Counted from the first letter of the stretch, positions 33,000 through 44,652 are shown. The stretch is 64,000 nucleotides of DNA from Sorex araneus (GCF_027595985.1 NC_073303.1:366161636-366225635); one strand, 5' to 3'. Notes: generated from the sequence alone by a model not told the origin. Numbers and translations: made by a program.

Positions 33000-33180
33000 G
33001 CCAGAGACATAGATAGCAGGGAAGGCACTTGGCCTTGTAGACAGTGGACCCAGGCTCAAATCCCCGGAACCACACATGGTTCCCTGGCAGGTCGCCTCTG
33101 CCAGGAGGGATTCCTGCACACAGAGCCAGGAGCAAGTTCTGAACACAGCCGGGTGTGGTCCCCAAACCCAAAATAAATAA
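33000..33180 (+). mobile_element. Diverged SOR-type SINE
   Basis: Gggccagagacatagatagc head; body and ccgggtgtggtccccaaacc end. Confidence 0.75.
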
Positions 33181-33211
33181 GCAATTTGAAAATGAAAAAA
33201 TAGATTCTTGG

Positions 33212-33410
33212 GGGTTGGAGTGATAGCACAGTGGGTAGGGCTTCGGCCTTGCACGCGGCCAACCCGGGTTCGATTCCCAGCATCCCATATGGTCCCCTGA
33301 GCACTGCCAGGGGGTAATTCCTGAGTGCAGAGCCAGGAGTAACCCCTGAGCATCACTGGGTGTGACCCAAAAAGAAAAAACAAAACAAAACACACACACA
33401 CCAAAAAAAA
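33212..33410 (+). mobile_element. SOR-type SINE, full length
   Basis: Near-intact with an AAAAC/CACA-rich tail. Tagattctt precedes (about 33201) and follows (about 33421) it. Confidence 0.92.
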
Positions 33411-33795
33411 CACGAAAAACTAGATTCTTCATGGTTCCTGGCAGGCGCGCCCCACCTGTCAAGGTTGTTCAGGACCTCAGTCTCCTGACCTTTGCGCAGC
33501 TGCTGAGGTTTGCCCTGTCACCTTTGCATTTACTGGAGGACGGGCTCCTGGGCACTCCTGTTACATAAGGGAGTGGCACAATCACACCCTCAATTGGGCA
33601 AGCGTCCCTCGAGGCCCTAGTGATCATTCTCCTCTTAGCCTTGTGAGACTCCAGGCAGCTGTCACGAGGAATATCATGTTCAGGAGGGTTTACTCGCCGG
33701 CTAGCTACTCCTTGGGCTGATGGGGATTGAAATCTGAATTAATTATTCAAAGCTTTACCAAGTGGGTCCTTTGCTTTTTAATGTGACTCAAGAAT
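33411..33795. other. Unique sequence
   Basis: No repeat or exon recognised. Confidence 0.4.
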
Positions 33796-33799
33796 AAAG

Positions 33800-34345
33800 G
33801 TCAGCGAAAGGCAGCCAAGTCAGAAAGGAGCCAGTAATATTATCTGCTAGCAGATGACACCATCTCAGACGTAGATAATCCTAAAGACTTCACAAAGAAC
33901 CTGTCACAACGCCTATAAAAATTCAGTAAAGGCTTAGAAAATAAATAAGCAAAGCGAGTTGGAATGATAGGACGTTTGTCTTGCACCTGGCTTCCCGGGG
34001 TTGGATTCCTGGCACTGCATATCGCCCCCATGCCTACCAGGAGTGATCCCTGAGCACAGAGCTGGAAGTAAGCCCTGAGCACTACCAGGTGTGGCCACAA
34101 AACAACAGACAAACAAGAAAACAAATCAGTAAAAAGCACTTTGTTTTCTACACACCAGCAATGAATTGTGCAAGATGAAAATGAAGAAAAACAGTCCCAT
34201 CTATGTAAAAGCAGCAGAGAGTAAATTAGGAATGAACTTCATCCAGAAAAAGATTTGTTCATGGAATTCTATAAAACACTGATGAAATGAATTAAAGCAG
34301 ATTAAAAAAAAATACATCCCCATGTATGTGGATTTGAATAATGAA
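33800..34345 (+). mobile_element. Old L1 ORF2 fragment interrupted by a SOR
   Basis: Gcagatgacaccatctcag, atcctaaagacttcacaaag and aattcagtaaaggctta are L1 reverse-transcriptase-region words. The L1 resumes after the SINE with cacaccagcaatgaattgtg and atggaattctataaaacact. Frames are broken. Confidence 0.75.
33957..34118 (+). mobile_element. SOR-type SINE nested in old L1
   Basis: Gagttggaatgataggacgt head with part of the A-box region lost, and ctgagcactaccaggtgtgg end. Confidence 0.8.
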
Positions 34346-34910
34346 TATTGCCAAGATGAAGAGAACACATGGAATGGGGCAAACAAGCCCATAACATTTG
34401 GAAATCTGCTTCATGAAAATAAATTTATGCCCCGTGAGGACAAAATCAAGGGCACAGAGGATTACATCATGATTTTGCCACGCTGCGTGATGGCCTATTG
34501 TCTGGCAACACGCCCTGCACTGCACAGAAAATGTCAAACCCAGTGAAGGCTCTGTCTTTCCCCAGTTTTACTCATTTCCCCTTAGACAGGAAAGCTGAAA
34601 TCCAAAATCAAAATAGCAGTTCCATTCTTGTCATGAACATAGCAAGCTATTCCTTTACTTGCCAGAGCTTTGAACACAAGTATCAGCGTCACCCTGACTT
34701 TCCTGTGTGCCTCCAGCCGGTCCCTAAGCTCACCCGCCTCTCCAGCAGTTATGATGGCACAGGCTGAAGAAGGCTCCTTGCACGGTCCTTGACTGGATGA
34801 CAGGAGGGGACTTCGATGCATCTTTCCTCCTGGCTATACACCGTCCAGTCACTCTAGAAGTCTAACATCCAGAATAGCCCGGACACAGGTGCAATGTGAA
34901 GTGGGCCCGA
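34346..34910. other. Unexplained complex sequence
   Basis: No simple repeat and no family recognised. It may be an old transposon or conserved noncoding DNA. Confidence 0.35.
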
Positions 34911-34912
34911 GC

Positions 34913-35070
34913 TGGGCTCAAGACAGTACAGGTGTTCAGGCATTTGCCTTGCATGCACCCCGCTTCAATTGCATGCACATGGTCTCCTGAGCACCATCAG
35001 GAGTGACCCCTGAGTACAGAGCTGGGAGTAAACCCTGAGTACTGCCAGGTGTGGTGCATCCCTCTCCCCC
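34913..35070 (+). mobile_element. Diverged SOR-type SINE
   Basis: Ggcatttgccttgcatgcac through ctgagtactgccaggtgtgg, then a C-rich and CACA end. Confidence 0.78.
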
Positions 35071-35435
35071 GTCCCTGACCCCCCCATACACACACCCACA
35101 CACCAAATAGAAGAATCCCACCATAGTGATTCTGAGAGTGTCTGGGCACAGCCTGGAGGGGTGGAAGCATCCCCAGGGTCCTTTCTTAGGACTTGTCTTT
35201 TCTTTCAACCCGGGGTCCTCCCCGCTTCCATATGCCCTCTGCAGTTGATGTGAGGTATGGTGGCGTTTACTGCCCACAAATTTCACATCAATATCAGAGC
35301 TGTGGTGGAGCAAAGCATTTCTGTCTCCTTTCATTTGGAGTTTCCGGCGTCTTTACAAGGCCCCAAAGGCAACAGAAGCGAAGGGCAAGAGAACTGGTCT
35401 TTAGTAGGAAGCTCGCCACTGGACGGAGAGGAGGA
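35071..35435. other. Unique sequence
   Basis: No repeat or exon recognised. Confidence 0.4.
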
Positions 35436-35655
35436 ATAAACTAGGGGAGGGAATGCCAGGACAATGGTGGAGGGGGAAAGTGCCTGCTCTAGAGACAGGC
35501 AGGGGGACAGGAGGGAAACTGAGGACATTGGTGGAGGCAAGTGGACACCAGTGAAGGAATTGGTGTTGGAACTTTGTATGCCTAAAACTTAATGATGAAT
35601 CTTTGTAACTCTGTGATTCACAGTGATTAAAAATTTATCACCCCCCAAAAAAAGA
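35436..35655 (+). mobile_element. L1 LINE 3' UTR fragment
   Basis: Gacattggtggaggcaagtg, gttggaactttgtatgcct and tgattcacagtgattaaaa match the other L1 tails; diverged. Confidence 0.75.
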
Positions 35656-35695
35656 AGAAAAATTTAAAATGGGTCCAGGGAAAGAGTCGGTTGGC

Positions 35696-35878
35696 TTTGT
35701 TTTGTTGTGTTTTTGCTTTTTGGGTCACACCTGGCAATACACAGAGGTTACTCCTGGCTTTGCACTCAGGAATTACTCCTGGTGGTGCTCGGAGGACCAT
35801 ATGGGATGCTGGGAGTCGAACCCGGGTCAGCCGCGTGAAAGGCAAATGCCCTACCCGCTGGACTATCACTCCAGTCCC
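35696..35878 (-). mobile_element. SOR-type SINE
   Basis: Near-intact reverse copy, tail tttgttttgttgtgttttt, head ending atcactccagtcccc. Confidence 0.92.
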
Positions 35879-35899
35879 CAGAAAAGATGGTTTTAATGC

Positions 35900-36310
35900 A
35901 GAATATATCAGAGCACGGGGGGGGGGGGAGGGTCTTCCAAATACAAGGCCAGGTCCCTTGCCCAGAGTAGCTCACTCAGGGGACTTGAGTCCACCTCTAT
36001 ATAAGTAACCCATTCCCCACCCTCCCCCAGCCCAGAATAGCTAGTTTAGACAGTTGCAGGCAATCAACTGCTTTTTACCAGGTGATGCTGTTAGAAAACA
36101 TGGCCCTATGGTTTCCTAGTCCAGTGGCACAAGTCATAAATTGATCAACAATATCCATCCTCGTTCTGCCTTCATGGACAATAGGGCTGGAGTGGACAAG
36201 TCTGAGATAAACTCGTCCTCATTGTGGTATTAGGCCTCAACTTGGGATAATATCTTATTTGAATGAGAATGCCCAAAGAGGGCAAATGTTTTCTTAAAAG
36301 GGACGAAGCT
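35900..36310. other. Unique sequence
   Basis: A short G-run near 35918; nothing else recognised. Confidence 0.4.
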
Positions 36311-36475
36311 GGGGCCGGAGTGATAGTACAGTGATAAGGGCATTTGCCTTGCATGCGGCCCACCCAGTTGAATTCCCAGCATTCCGTGTGGTCTCCTGAG
36401 CACCACCAGGAGAAATTCCTGAGTGCACAGTCTGAAGTAACCCCTGAGCATCACAGGTGTGGCCCAAAAAGTCGA
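36311..36475 (+). mobile_element. SOR-type SINE
   Basis: Ggggccggagtgatagtaca head; its end runs straight into a GA repeat. Confidence 0.9.
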
Positions 36476-36545
36476 GAAAGAGAGAGAGAGAGAGACAGAG
36501 AGAGACAGAGAGACAGAGACAGAGAGGTGGGGGGAGGAGAGAGAG
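36476..36545. repeat. (GA)n/(GACA) microsatellite
   Basis: Begins at the SINE's A-tail. Confidence 0.93.
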
Positions 36546-36617
36546 ATTGGGAGAGAGATATGAAGCTACGAAATTTGGTTTGGGATTTTATTGGAACTCT
36601 TTAATGAGTTCCTATAT

Positions 36618-36804
36618 GGGGCTGGAGCAATAGCACAGTGGGTAGGGCGCTTGCCTTGCACGCAGCCGACCCGGGTTTGATTCCCAGCATCCCATATGGT
36701 CCCCTGAGCAACCGCCAGGAGTAATTCCTGAGTGCAAAGCCAGGAGGTAACCCCTATGCATTGCCAGTGCGACCCAAAAAGAAAAAACAAAAACAAAAAA
36801 AAAA
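36618..36804 (+). mobile_element. SOR-type SINE, full length
   Basis: The target-site duplication is atgagttcctata (36604-36616) and atgagctcctata (36805-36817). Confidence 0.93.
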
Positions 36805-36915
36805 ATGAGCTCCTATAATTTTAAAATAAGAGACACCTTACTAGAGGCATCTGTTTCCTTAGGAGAGTTCATACAAAGGTATTTCAGGTATAGGCTTAAT
36901 CATTCATGAGCACAG

Positions 36916-37085
36916 GCCAGAGAGAGAGAGAGAGAGAGTGCACGGGTTAAGGCCCTTGCCTTACACACAGCCTTGGCCTGTTCTATCTCCAAAACCACAC
37001 GTGGTTTCCTGAGTCCCACCAGAAGCGATGTTCAAATACAGAGGCCAGAGTGATCCCTGAGCATTGATGACCTGAGTAGCCCAAC
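36916..37085 (+). mobile_element. Diverged SOR-type SINE
   Basis: The head is replaced by a GA run, then aaggcccttgccttacacac, ccacacgtggtttcctgag and a diverged end. Confidence 0.65.
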
Positions 37086-37089
37086 CTTC

Positions 37090-37925
37090 GAACCCCTGAA
37101 TAATAATCCACACCCATGGCACAACCACCAATAAGAATTCATCATATAGCCAATGACTGAATTCTACCCACATGGATGACCCCACAGCCCCTGAAGGTAC
37201 GACCCTGAACCGCCAGTGGCCAAGGAAAACAGTCCTGGCTCCATTGGGTACTACGAGGAGATCACTCAGGGAATTCACTCAACAGTGCCTGTGAGTGCCC
37301 AGTCATGGCTGGCGACTGGCATTCCTGAGAAACAGGAGGCAGAGCTCTGCCCTCACAGGGGAACACAGGAAGCCATGGGAGGGAAGGGAGGGGATGTGGG
37401 GGTGGCAAATGCTGTTTGGGGGTGGTACATCCGAGGGGTAGCTTCAGGGAGGTGGGGCAGCAGAAGAAAGTCTTGAAAGAGGTAGCAGGGTGGGCAAAGG
37501 GTCGGTGTGTGGCTCATTTAAGAGAACTGCAGTGCCTGGCAGTGTAAACAGCAGGGGGCCCGCCAGGGAAGGCCTCTGGGGCTGACCCCTTGGGCAGGGA
37601 CACCAGGGACCTGGCTTCAAAGGGCCCCACACTTGGTTTAATGAAATACTGGACCATTTTGGAAGAGACCCTGCCTTTTCCTTTTGCGTGGCACCTGCAA
37701 ATCATGCAGTGGGCCTTAGGACGAGACGTGACGGTGCCTTTTCAGAAGGCTTGTAAGTGGGGAGACGTGACGGTGCCTTTTCAGAAGGCTTGTAAGTGGG
37801 GGGTGACGGGCGGTGACCCATAGAGAAGCAAGCACGGGTAGACTAAGGAGGTGGGTGGTGCGGAAATGAACGAGGTTCTAGTAGAAACCTAGGGGGCGTC
37901 TCTCTCCTACCTAGAGCAGATGAGA
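37090..37925. other. Unique sequence with a short tandem duplication
   Basis: Nothing recognised except the 39-bp duplication at 37724-37801. Confidence 0.45.
37724..37801. repeat. 39-bp exact tandem duplication
   Basis: The unit agacgtgacggtgccttttc through aagtgggg occurs at 37724-37762 and again, identical, at 37763-37801. Confidence 0.95.
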
Positions 37926-37928
37926 TCA

Positions 37929-38085
37929 GGGCTGGAGCCATATGACAGCCGGAAGTGCACTTGCCTTGCACGAGGTTGACCCAGGTTGGGTCCTCCAAGC
38001 CCATCCAGGAGTGATTCCTGAGCACAGAACCAGGAGTAACCCCTGAGTACAGGCGAATGTGGTCCAAAACCAAATACGAACAAGA
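37929..38085 (+). mobile_element. SOR-type SINE
   Basis: Gggctggagccatatgacag head through ggcgaatgtggtcc. Confidence 0.82.
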
Positions 38086-38329
38086 AGTGGTGCGATCATT
38101 GTAAACATGAATATAAACGCAATATCCCCTCTCTAACATTGACTGATGGTGGGGAATTTCTTTTACGTCAGTTAAGAAATGTCAGATGTTTTACACTTCC
38201 AAACATAATTTTTATCTGAAACTTTTGGAGTTCTCTCTCCTGAAAGAATTGATCTCTGCCTCTAGAAGGCTCTCAGGGTATTCTTCTAAACGTCTTTCTT
38301 GTTTTTGTTTTGTCCTATTTATGTTTTCC

Positions 38330-38440
38330 TGTTTTTGTTTTGTCCTAGAAGTGGACATGCTGGATCAAGCCATAAGTGCATCTTTAATTTTGATATTATT
38401 AAGCTATTCTTCAAATGATTCCACAAAATTTCACTCTTTG
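38330..38440 (-). repeat. Possible old L1 fragment
   Basis: Agaagtggacatgctggatc and catctttaattttgatatta resemble antisense L1 ORF2. Confidence 0.35.
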
Positions 38441-38608
38441 GGGGCTAGTGAAATAGTATAGCAGGTACAGAGCTTGCCTTGCTCATGGCTAACACCGGTT
38501 CAATACGCGTCACCCTGTATGGTCCCCCGAACACAACCAGAAGTGATTCCTGTGCACAGAGCCAGGAATTAGCTCTGAGCACTGCCAATGTGACCCAAAA
38601 ATAATTCC
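38440..38608 (+). mobile_element. Diverged SOR-type SINE
   Basis: Gggggctagtgaaatagtat head through gccaatgtgacccaaaaat. Confidence 0.8.
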
Positions 38609-38609
38609 C

Positions 38610-39590
38610 CCCTGCCAAAAAACTTAATTCTTCCCTGTAACCTCTGAGCTTCCAGACTGGGAGCACTCTTTCTGACATAATAGTACCAGAATTGTTTTAA
38701 TTTCCAACTTAATAAATAGAATTAGTCTTATCATTTATTTGCATTTATTAATATTTTATATGAGTAATACTAGTTTAATAATTATTATTTAATTGTATTT
38801 CTATTCTTTAAAAAGAGGTGAAATTTTCATATATCAAAAGTATCTGAGTGATTTTGTCTGTGAATTACCTATATATCTTCTTTATTTTCTTTCTCTATGT
38901 AATTAGCTTTTTTTTAACTTGTAAGTGTAGTTTATATGTAAAGGCTAGCATGCCCTTGTCCTTACCATAAGTACTTGTTTGTCACATATTTTACATTCTT
39001 TCCATGAGAAAAGTCTTAAATGTATGTGGAAAAAAATTAACAGTTTCATCTTTTAAATCTTTTGAAAGCTTTCATTTTCAGAGAAAAAAAAAAGTCCTAC
39101 CAATGTGATGAGAGTCTCCTGAATTGTCTTATAAAATGCTGATGGTTTAATTTGTTAAGGTACTATCTGCTTCTTTGATCTTGTTTGGTGAGCGGTGCAT
39201 GAGCTAAGGAAACATTTCCTGTCTCAACACCCAACCATTCAAAATCAAATTTCTCCACTGATTCAAAATGCCACTATTACTAGCATTTCAGTTCTCATCT
39301 ATTTTGGGCCTCTTCATGGTACTGTACTTTATTCCATTCACTTGCTCACCTCTGAGTTATTGTGAAACTGTTTAGTACTTATGTCAGCTCTAGTTTGTTT
39401 TGATGGCTTCGAGGGCTACATTCTGCCCATACTCTTCTTTCATTGTTCCCTCTTTACTTTTCTGTGTCAACATCATCATCACCACCTCTGTAATTCCCAT
39501 GCACACCCTTCCATCTTTCTGGAGACAGCATCACCCCTGAATTTTCATAAAGGTCAGTCTGAATTCATGACAGAGAACCAAAGATGCACA
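38610..39590. other. AT-rich unique sequence
   Basis: About 1 kb without SINEs. No family or exon recognised. Confidence 0.4.
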
Positions 39591-39592
39591 GA

Positions 39593-39742
39593 GAGGGCGG
39601 AGAGATAGGACGAGGATTCAGGCGCTTGCCGTGCAGGTGGACAAGCTGTGCCGGAGCCCTGGCACCTCCCATGGCCATTTGGTCCCCCTGAGCACACCTA
39701 GTGTGGGGCCTAAACAAAAAATAAAATAAAAATTAAAAATCA
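39593..39742 (+). mobile_element. Diverged SOR-type SINE
   Basis: Gagagggcggagagatagga head; shortened body; AAAATA-rich tail. Confidence 0.7.
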
Positions 39743-39875
39743 GGCCTGGAGAGAGATTGTGCAGTGGGTAGAACACGCGTGAGATCAATACCGTTCAATT
39801 CCCAGCACTGCATGAGATGTCCTGAGCACAGCCAGTAATGATCCCTGAGCACCACCACGTTCGGGCCAAAATTCC
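39743..39875 (+). mobile_element. Diverged SOR-type SINE
   Basis: Cctggagagagattgtgcag head immediately behind the preceding SINE tail, then a diverged body. Confidence 0.72.
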
Positions 39876-39879
39876 AATG

Positions 39880-40625
39880 AACTAAGTCAGTAAATACATA
39901 CATGTCACCTAAAGGGGAGAAAGGGACATCCTGACATGCACACCACAGAGCGCAGAGTGGAAAGCACTTGGCTCAAGTGAAGTAGGTCAGAGCAAAAGGC
40001 ACCGATTGTGTGGCCCACGCAAGGGAGAGACCCGGAAGAGGCAAAGTCACAGAAACTGAAAGTGGAACCGGCCCCCTGGAACGGTGGAACTGGGGGTTAT
40101 TGTTGAATGGATAAGAACTTTCTGTTTGGGAGGGTGTTCTGTGGACAGCGGGGAGAACTTAATGGCATGCTAGGAAGAATTCAGCCAGAATATTTTTGTG
40201 TTTTGTATATTTTACCAAATTAACTGTTTCCCGGGGAAAGGCTGGGCATGTGCTGAGTGGTGATCACGTGACTACGGTTTAATCCGTTCACTCTTCAAGA
40301 CAAGGGATTCTAGCGCAGCCACCTCACTCCCTCTCAAAACAATGCAACGTACTTTGAGAAACAAACTACAGAACCTGCATCTCTGGAAATCCCCCTCCCA
40401 GGCTGCGAACCACAAAGGGAGGAAACAGAACAGGGTGAAACCAAAAGTTTACAGTCAAAACCTACAGGGTCCTCTTACTTCATTTTGCACTCGAAAAACT
40501 GGAGCATGGTCTGATGGGAGCATGGAAGCTCTCTTCACCTTGGTCTTCATTTTCGGCATTAAGCTTGTTCCCAAATTTCTTTGGTGAAGCAAATAAGTGT
40601 AAATAATCTCATTAAAGAGCTGGGG
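39880..40625. other. Unique sequence
   Basis: No repeat or exon recognised. Confidence 0.4.
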
Positions 40626-40628
40626 AGA

Positions 40629-40801
40629 GGGCTGGAGCTATAGTACAGCGCGGAAGGCATTTGCTTTGTACATGACCAACCTGGGTTCAATCCCCAGCAT
40701 CCCATATGGAACTCTGAGCACTGCCAGGGGTAATTCCTGAGTGCAGAGCCAGGAGTAACCCACTGTGCATCACCAGATGTGACCCAAAAAGCTAAAAAAA
40801 G
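40629..40801 (+). mobile_element. SOR-type SINE
   Basis: Gggctggagctatagtacag head through gatgtgacccaaaaagc. Confidence 0.88.
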
Positions 40802-40827
40802 AATACATAAGTAAAATAAATGAAGAG

Positions 40828-40995
40828 CTGGGGAGATAGTACAGCGGGTAGGATGCTGTCAACCCAGTTTCCATCCCTAGCACCACATATGGGTACATGG
40901 CCCACCAAGCACTGCCAGGAGTGATCCTTGGGGCAGAGCAAGGAATAAGCTCTGAGTCTGGCCAGGCATGGCCCACAAATATAAACAACAAACAA
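40828..40995 (+). mobile_element. Diverged SOR-type SINE
   Basis: Gctggggagatagtacagcg head; the ttgccttgca segment is missing. Confidence 0.78.
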
Positions 40996-41009
40996 AACTT
41001 TTGCTTAAC

Positions 41010-41140
41010 TGCTGAAGCGCTAGTAGAGGGGGTAAGATGCTCACCTTGCAGGTGGAGGCCTAGACTTTGATTCCTGTCACTGTTTATGGTCCCTAGAGCT
41101 GCTCCACAAGTGGTTCCTGGGGACAGAGCCCAGAGCAAGC
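41010..41140 (+). mobile_element. Diverged SOR-type SINE
   Basis: Gaagcgctagtagagggggt head; it ends at gagcccagagcaagcccaga, where the CACTCAGA minisatellite takes over. Confidence 0.68.
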
Positions 41141-42313
41141 CCAGACACTCATATTCAGATACTCACACTCAGAAACTCAGAAACTCATACTCAGGCACTC
41201 ACAACACTCAGACACACTCAGATACTCAGACACTCACACTCAGACACTCACACTCAGACATGCAGACACTCACAGTCAGATACTCGGACACTCACACTCA
41301 GACACTCACACTCAGACACACAGACACTCACACTCAGACACTCACACTCAGACACACAGATACTCACACTCAGACACTCACACTCAGACACTCACAACAC
41401 TTAGACACTCATATTCAGACACACAAACACCCACACTCAGACATGCAGACACTCACACTCAGACATTCACACTCAGATACACAAACACTCACACTCAGAC
41501 ATTCAGACACTCACACTCAGACACATAGACACTCACACTGACACTCAGAACTCACACTCAGACATTCACACTCTGATATACAGACACTCACACTCAGACA
41601 CATAGACACTCACACTGACACTCAGAACTCACACTCAGACATTCACACTCCGATATACAGACACTCACACTCAGACATTCAGACACTCACAGTCAGACAC
41701 TCAGACTCAAACACTCAGACTCAGACACTCACACTCAGATACATAGACACTCACAATCAGACACACAGCCACTCACACTCAGACACTCTGACACTCACAC
41801 TCAGACACTCAGTCACACTCAGACACTCTCACTCAGAAACTCTCACTCGGACACACAGATACTCACATTCAGACACTCAGACACTCACACTCAGACATTC
41901 ACACTGAGATATACAGACACTCACATTTAGACACTCAGACACTCACAGTCAGACACTCAGACTCAAACACTCAGACTCAGACACTCACACTCAGATACAT
42001 AGACGCTCTCACTCAGACATTCACACTCAGATACAGAGACACTCACACTCAGACATTCACACGCAGATACAGAGACACTCACACTCAGACATTCAGACAC
42101 TCCCACTCAGACACCACATTCAGACACTCACACTCAGACACATGGACACTCACACTTAAATACACAGACAATGACACTCAGACACACAGACATTCACACT
42201 CAGACAATCAGACACTCACACTTAGACACTCAGTCACTCACACACAGAAACTCAGACACTCACACTCAGACACTCAGGCACTCACACTCAGACACAGACA
42301 CTCAAACTGATAT
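41134..42313. repeat. CACTCAGA-type minisatellite
   Basis: About 1.18 kb of impure tandem repeats built from CACTCACACTCAGACA words with inserted ATAGACA, ATTCAGACA and GATATACAGA variants. Higher-order units of about 100 bp recur between 41500 and 41700, for example acatagacactcacactgac twice. Open frames (HSDTQTLTLR-like) are an artefact of the repeat. Confidence 0.95.
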
Positions 42314-42593
42314 CAGAAATCAACACTTGAGAGAGGCTGTTGACTGCCATCACGACTGCCACACAAACACAAACTTACTGTTGTTCCAGAGGAGACTATT
42401 GTAGAAACTGTCATAAGATGTAGGAACATCTAAATCCAGTGATAATCCAAAAGCTCTCCAGGGGAAAGAAGCGTAGTTGATTAATGCTGTGATAAATAAG
42501 TGGATTCAATTACTTATAATAATAAAATTTCACAGAAGAACAAAGCTGTCTAAGCAAATATCATGAGATTTGAGAATGTGCAAAGGGCACAAT

Positions 42594-42720
42594 GGGCTGG
42601 AGCACAGGCTTGTCTGCACATCGCCAGGAATAACCCCTGTAAGCACCGAGCCGGGAGTAGCCCCTGGGCATTTCCAGGTATGACCCTCCCGCACACCCTC
42701 ATCAAATAAAAAAAGTAAAA
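42594..42720 (+). mobile_element. SOR-type SINE with internal deletion
   Basis: Tgggctggagcacaggcttg head; it lacks the B box; ends ttccaggtatgaccctcc. Confidence 0.6.
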
Positions 42721-42866
42721 GAACATTCAAAGATGTGGGGGGAGGGTTCTCAGTGGTGGACAATGATGGGAGGGAATAAAGGGAAATGCTTCTCAAGGAA
42801 ACGGGGTTTTTCTCAGATTCCACTCTGGAGAATAGGAAAAGGGTGAGCTTCAAAAGTTATAAGTCA

Positions 42867-43048
42867 GGGGCTGGAGCAATAGCACAGTGAGCGGGGCATT
42901 TGCCTTAAATGTGACCGACCCAGATTCGATTCCCAGCATCCCATATGGTCCCCTGAGCACTGCAAGGAGTAATTCCTGAGTGCAGAGCCAGAAGTAACCC
43001 CTGTGCATCTCTGGGTGTGACCCAAAAAGCAAAAAAAAAAAAAAAAAA
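42867..43048 (+). mobile_element. SOR-type SINE, full length
   Basis: The target-site duplication is aaaagttataagtca (42852-42866) and aaaagttgtaagtca (43049-43063). Confidence 0.93.
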
Positions 43049-43164
43049 AAAAGTTGTAAGTCAACCAATTTTGATATGCCAGGGGATATGACTGGTTAAG
43101 GAAGATAAAGAAGATCACATAAAAATTTTCAACCAAGACCTCTAAAATAGATACCATGTTCCGA

Positions 43165-43830
43165 AGAGTTGCATAAACATATAAAGGCAGTAATTACAAA
43201 GCAAATGACATAATAAAAAATAAAGGTCCACCACACACCCATTAGAATGGTCAAAAATCAAAATATTAACAGCACCAAAAATCTCAAGGGTTTGAAGCAA
43301 CCAGAACACTATGGTCATTCGGGAAAATAGCTTGGCAGTTCCTTACAAAACTCAACATTCCAACCATACACTCCAGCGATGTCATTCCTTGTTACTTACC
43401 CACAGCAACAGAAAATTTAAGAACACACAACAACCTGCACATGTGGCTATGACAGCTTGGCTCAGGATGACCATGTTTATGGAAATTGGGAAACAGTCGA
43501 TATGATGTCCTTAAGTTGGTTGTCCATGGAGAAACTATGTCCTATCTAGACACCAACGCGTCAACTCATGCAAAGATGCAAAAGACCCTTCAGTGTGTGT
43601 TAATGAGTGTCAGATGTCCATCTGAAAAGAATACAAGCTGTGTGATTCCAAGGCCATGGCATTCTGGAGAAGGAAAGCTGTAGAGACAATACAAAGATCA
43701 GAGGTTACCAGGGCGTGAGGGGTGGGAGGAGTAAACAAGAGAAGCACAGAGAATATTTGCAGCAGTGAAAGTGCTCTGCATTCTCAAGGATGGATACATG
43801 TACTGATACAATTGTTTAAACCAAGAGTGA
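43165..43830 (+). mobile_element. Old L1 3' end
   Basis: Cacacccattagaatggtc, gggaaaatagcttggcagtt, aaagatcagaggttaccagg and ctcaaggatggatacatg follow the order of older L1 3' ends. Confidence 0.72.
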
Positions 43831-43831
43831 T

Positions 43832-44036
43832 ACAATGGTATCACTGTTCATTGATTTGCTCCAGCGGGCGCCAGGAGCATCTTCATTTATCCCTTTCGTG
43901 TGCTAGTGTAGCCCAATGGTGTCTTCTCACTCCAGGAACACCAAGAACATGTTGTTACTGTTTCTGGTATATCAAATACATCACGGGTAGCTTGCCAGGC
44001 TCTGCTGTTATCAATGATAACCATTGTTAATGAACC
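43832..44036 (-). mobile_element. Degenerate second-type SINE
   Basis: Gttcattgatttgctccagc, atgttgttactgtttctggt, atatcaaatacatcacgggt and agcttgccaggctctgctgt match the second SINE type. A roughly 40-bp insertion lies in the middle. Confidence 0.65.
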
Positions 44037-44039
44037 CGG

Positions 44040-44525
44040 GTTCAGTGGGGAGAAATTACAAGTGAAGTGCTAATGTAAAAAAACTAATATAAAAATTATA
44101 TTTAACAACCTGAGAAGATGGAGAACTTGTGCCCCCAAAACCCATCTTACTCTCAGGCTGGGGATCAGGGGTTTTAGAAGCTGGGTTAGAAAAGTAAGAT
44201 TAGAAGAAAATGATAGGAAATGTGTCAGGGGAGAAGGGAGTCCTCTCTCACATCCATCTGACTGACATCAGAGGTGGATGAAGGCCAGAAGATGATGGTC
44301 TGTGCTTTGTGGAACCCTGAGATTACAGGGATCAGCAACATGCACCCCTGGAGTCTGCATCATCAGTTTAATCATCGCCCCAGAGAACCGGCTGTTTGCT
44401 CTCTTTCCCCCATCCACCACTGGACCTTCGTTAATTAAACACACAATGCACAAAAATATTTGTTAGGATTGAAGCACAGGGCCAAGGCCACAAGGGAGTG
44501 AAAGGCTATAGGAAGTATATGTGAG
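44040..44525. other. Unique sequence
   Basis: No repeat or exon recognised. Confidence 0.4.
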
Positions 44526-44527
44526 AT

Positions 44528-44652
44528 GAGGCCGGGGTGATGGCAGAGTGGGTAGGGTGCTTGCCTTGCATCCCATAAGGCTCTCTGATCACCACCAGGA
44601 GTGACTGCTGAGTGCAGAGCCAGGAGGAAGCCCTCAGGTGGTCCCCAAACCA
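44528..44652 (+). mobile_element. SOR-type SINE with internal deletion
   Basis: Ccggggtgatggcagagtgg head; the B-box segment is missing. Its end gtggtccccaaaccaacc turns into the CCAA repeat. Confidence 0.8.

Noticed and set aside
32739-33413. 224-codon minus-strand frame
   Set aside because: It spans three forward SORs read in reverse; all recognisable stretches are SINE translation.
41134-42313. CRISPR array or telomere-like repeat
   Set aside because: No fixed repeat with unique spacers, and not TTAGGG. It is an impure minisatellite in a mammalian genome.
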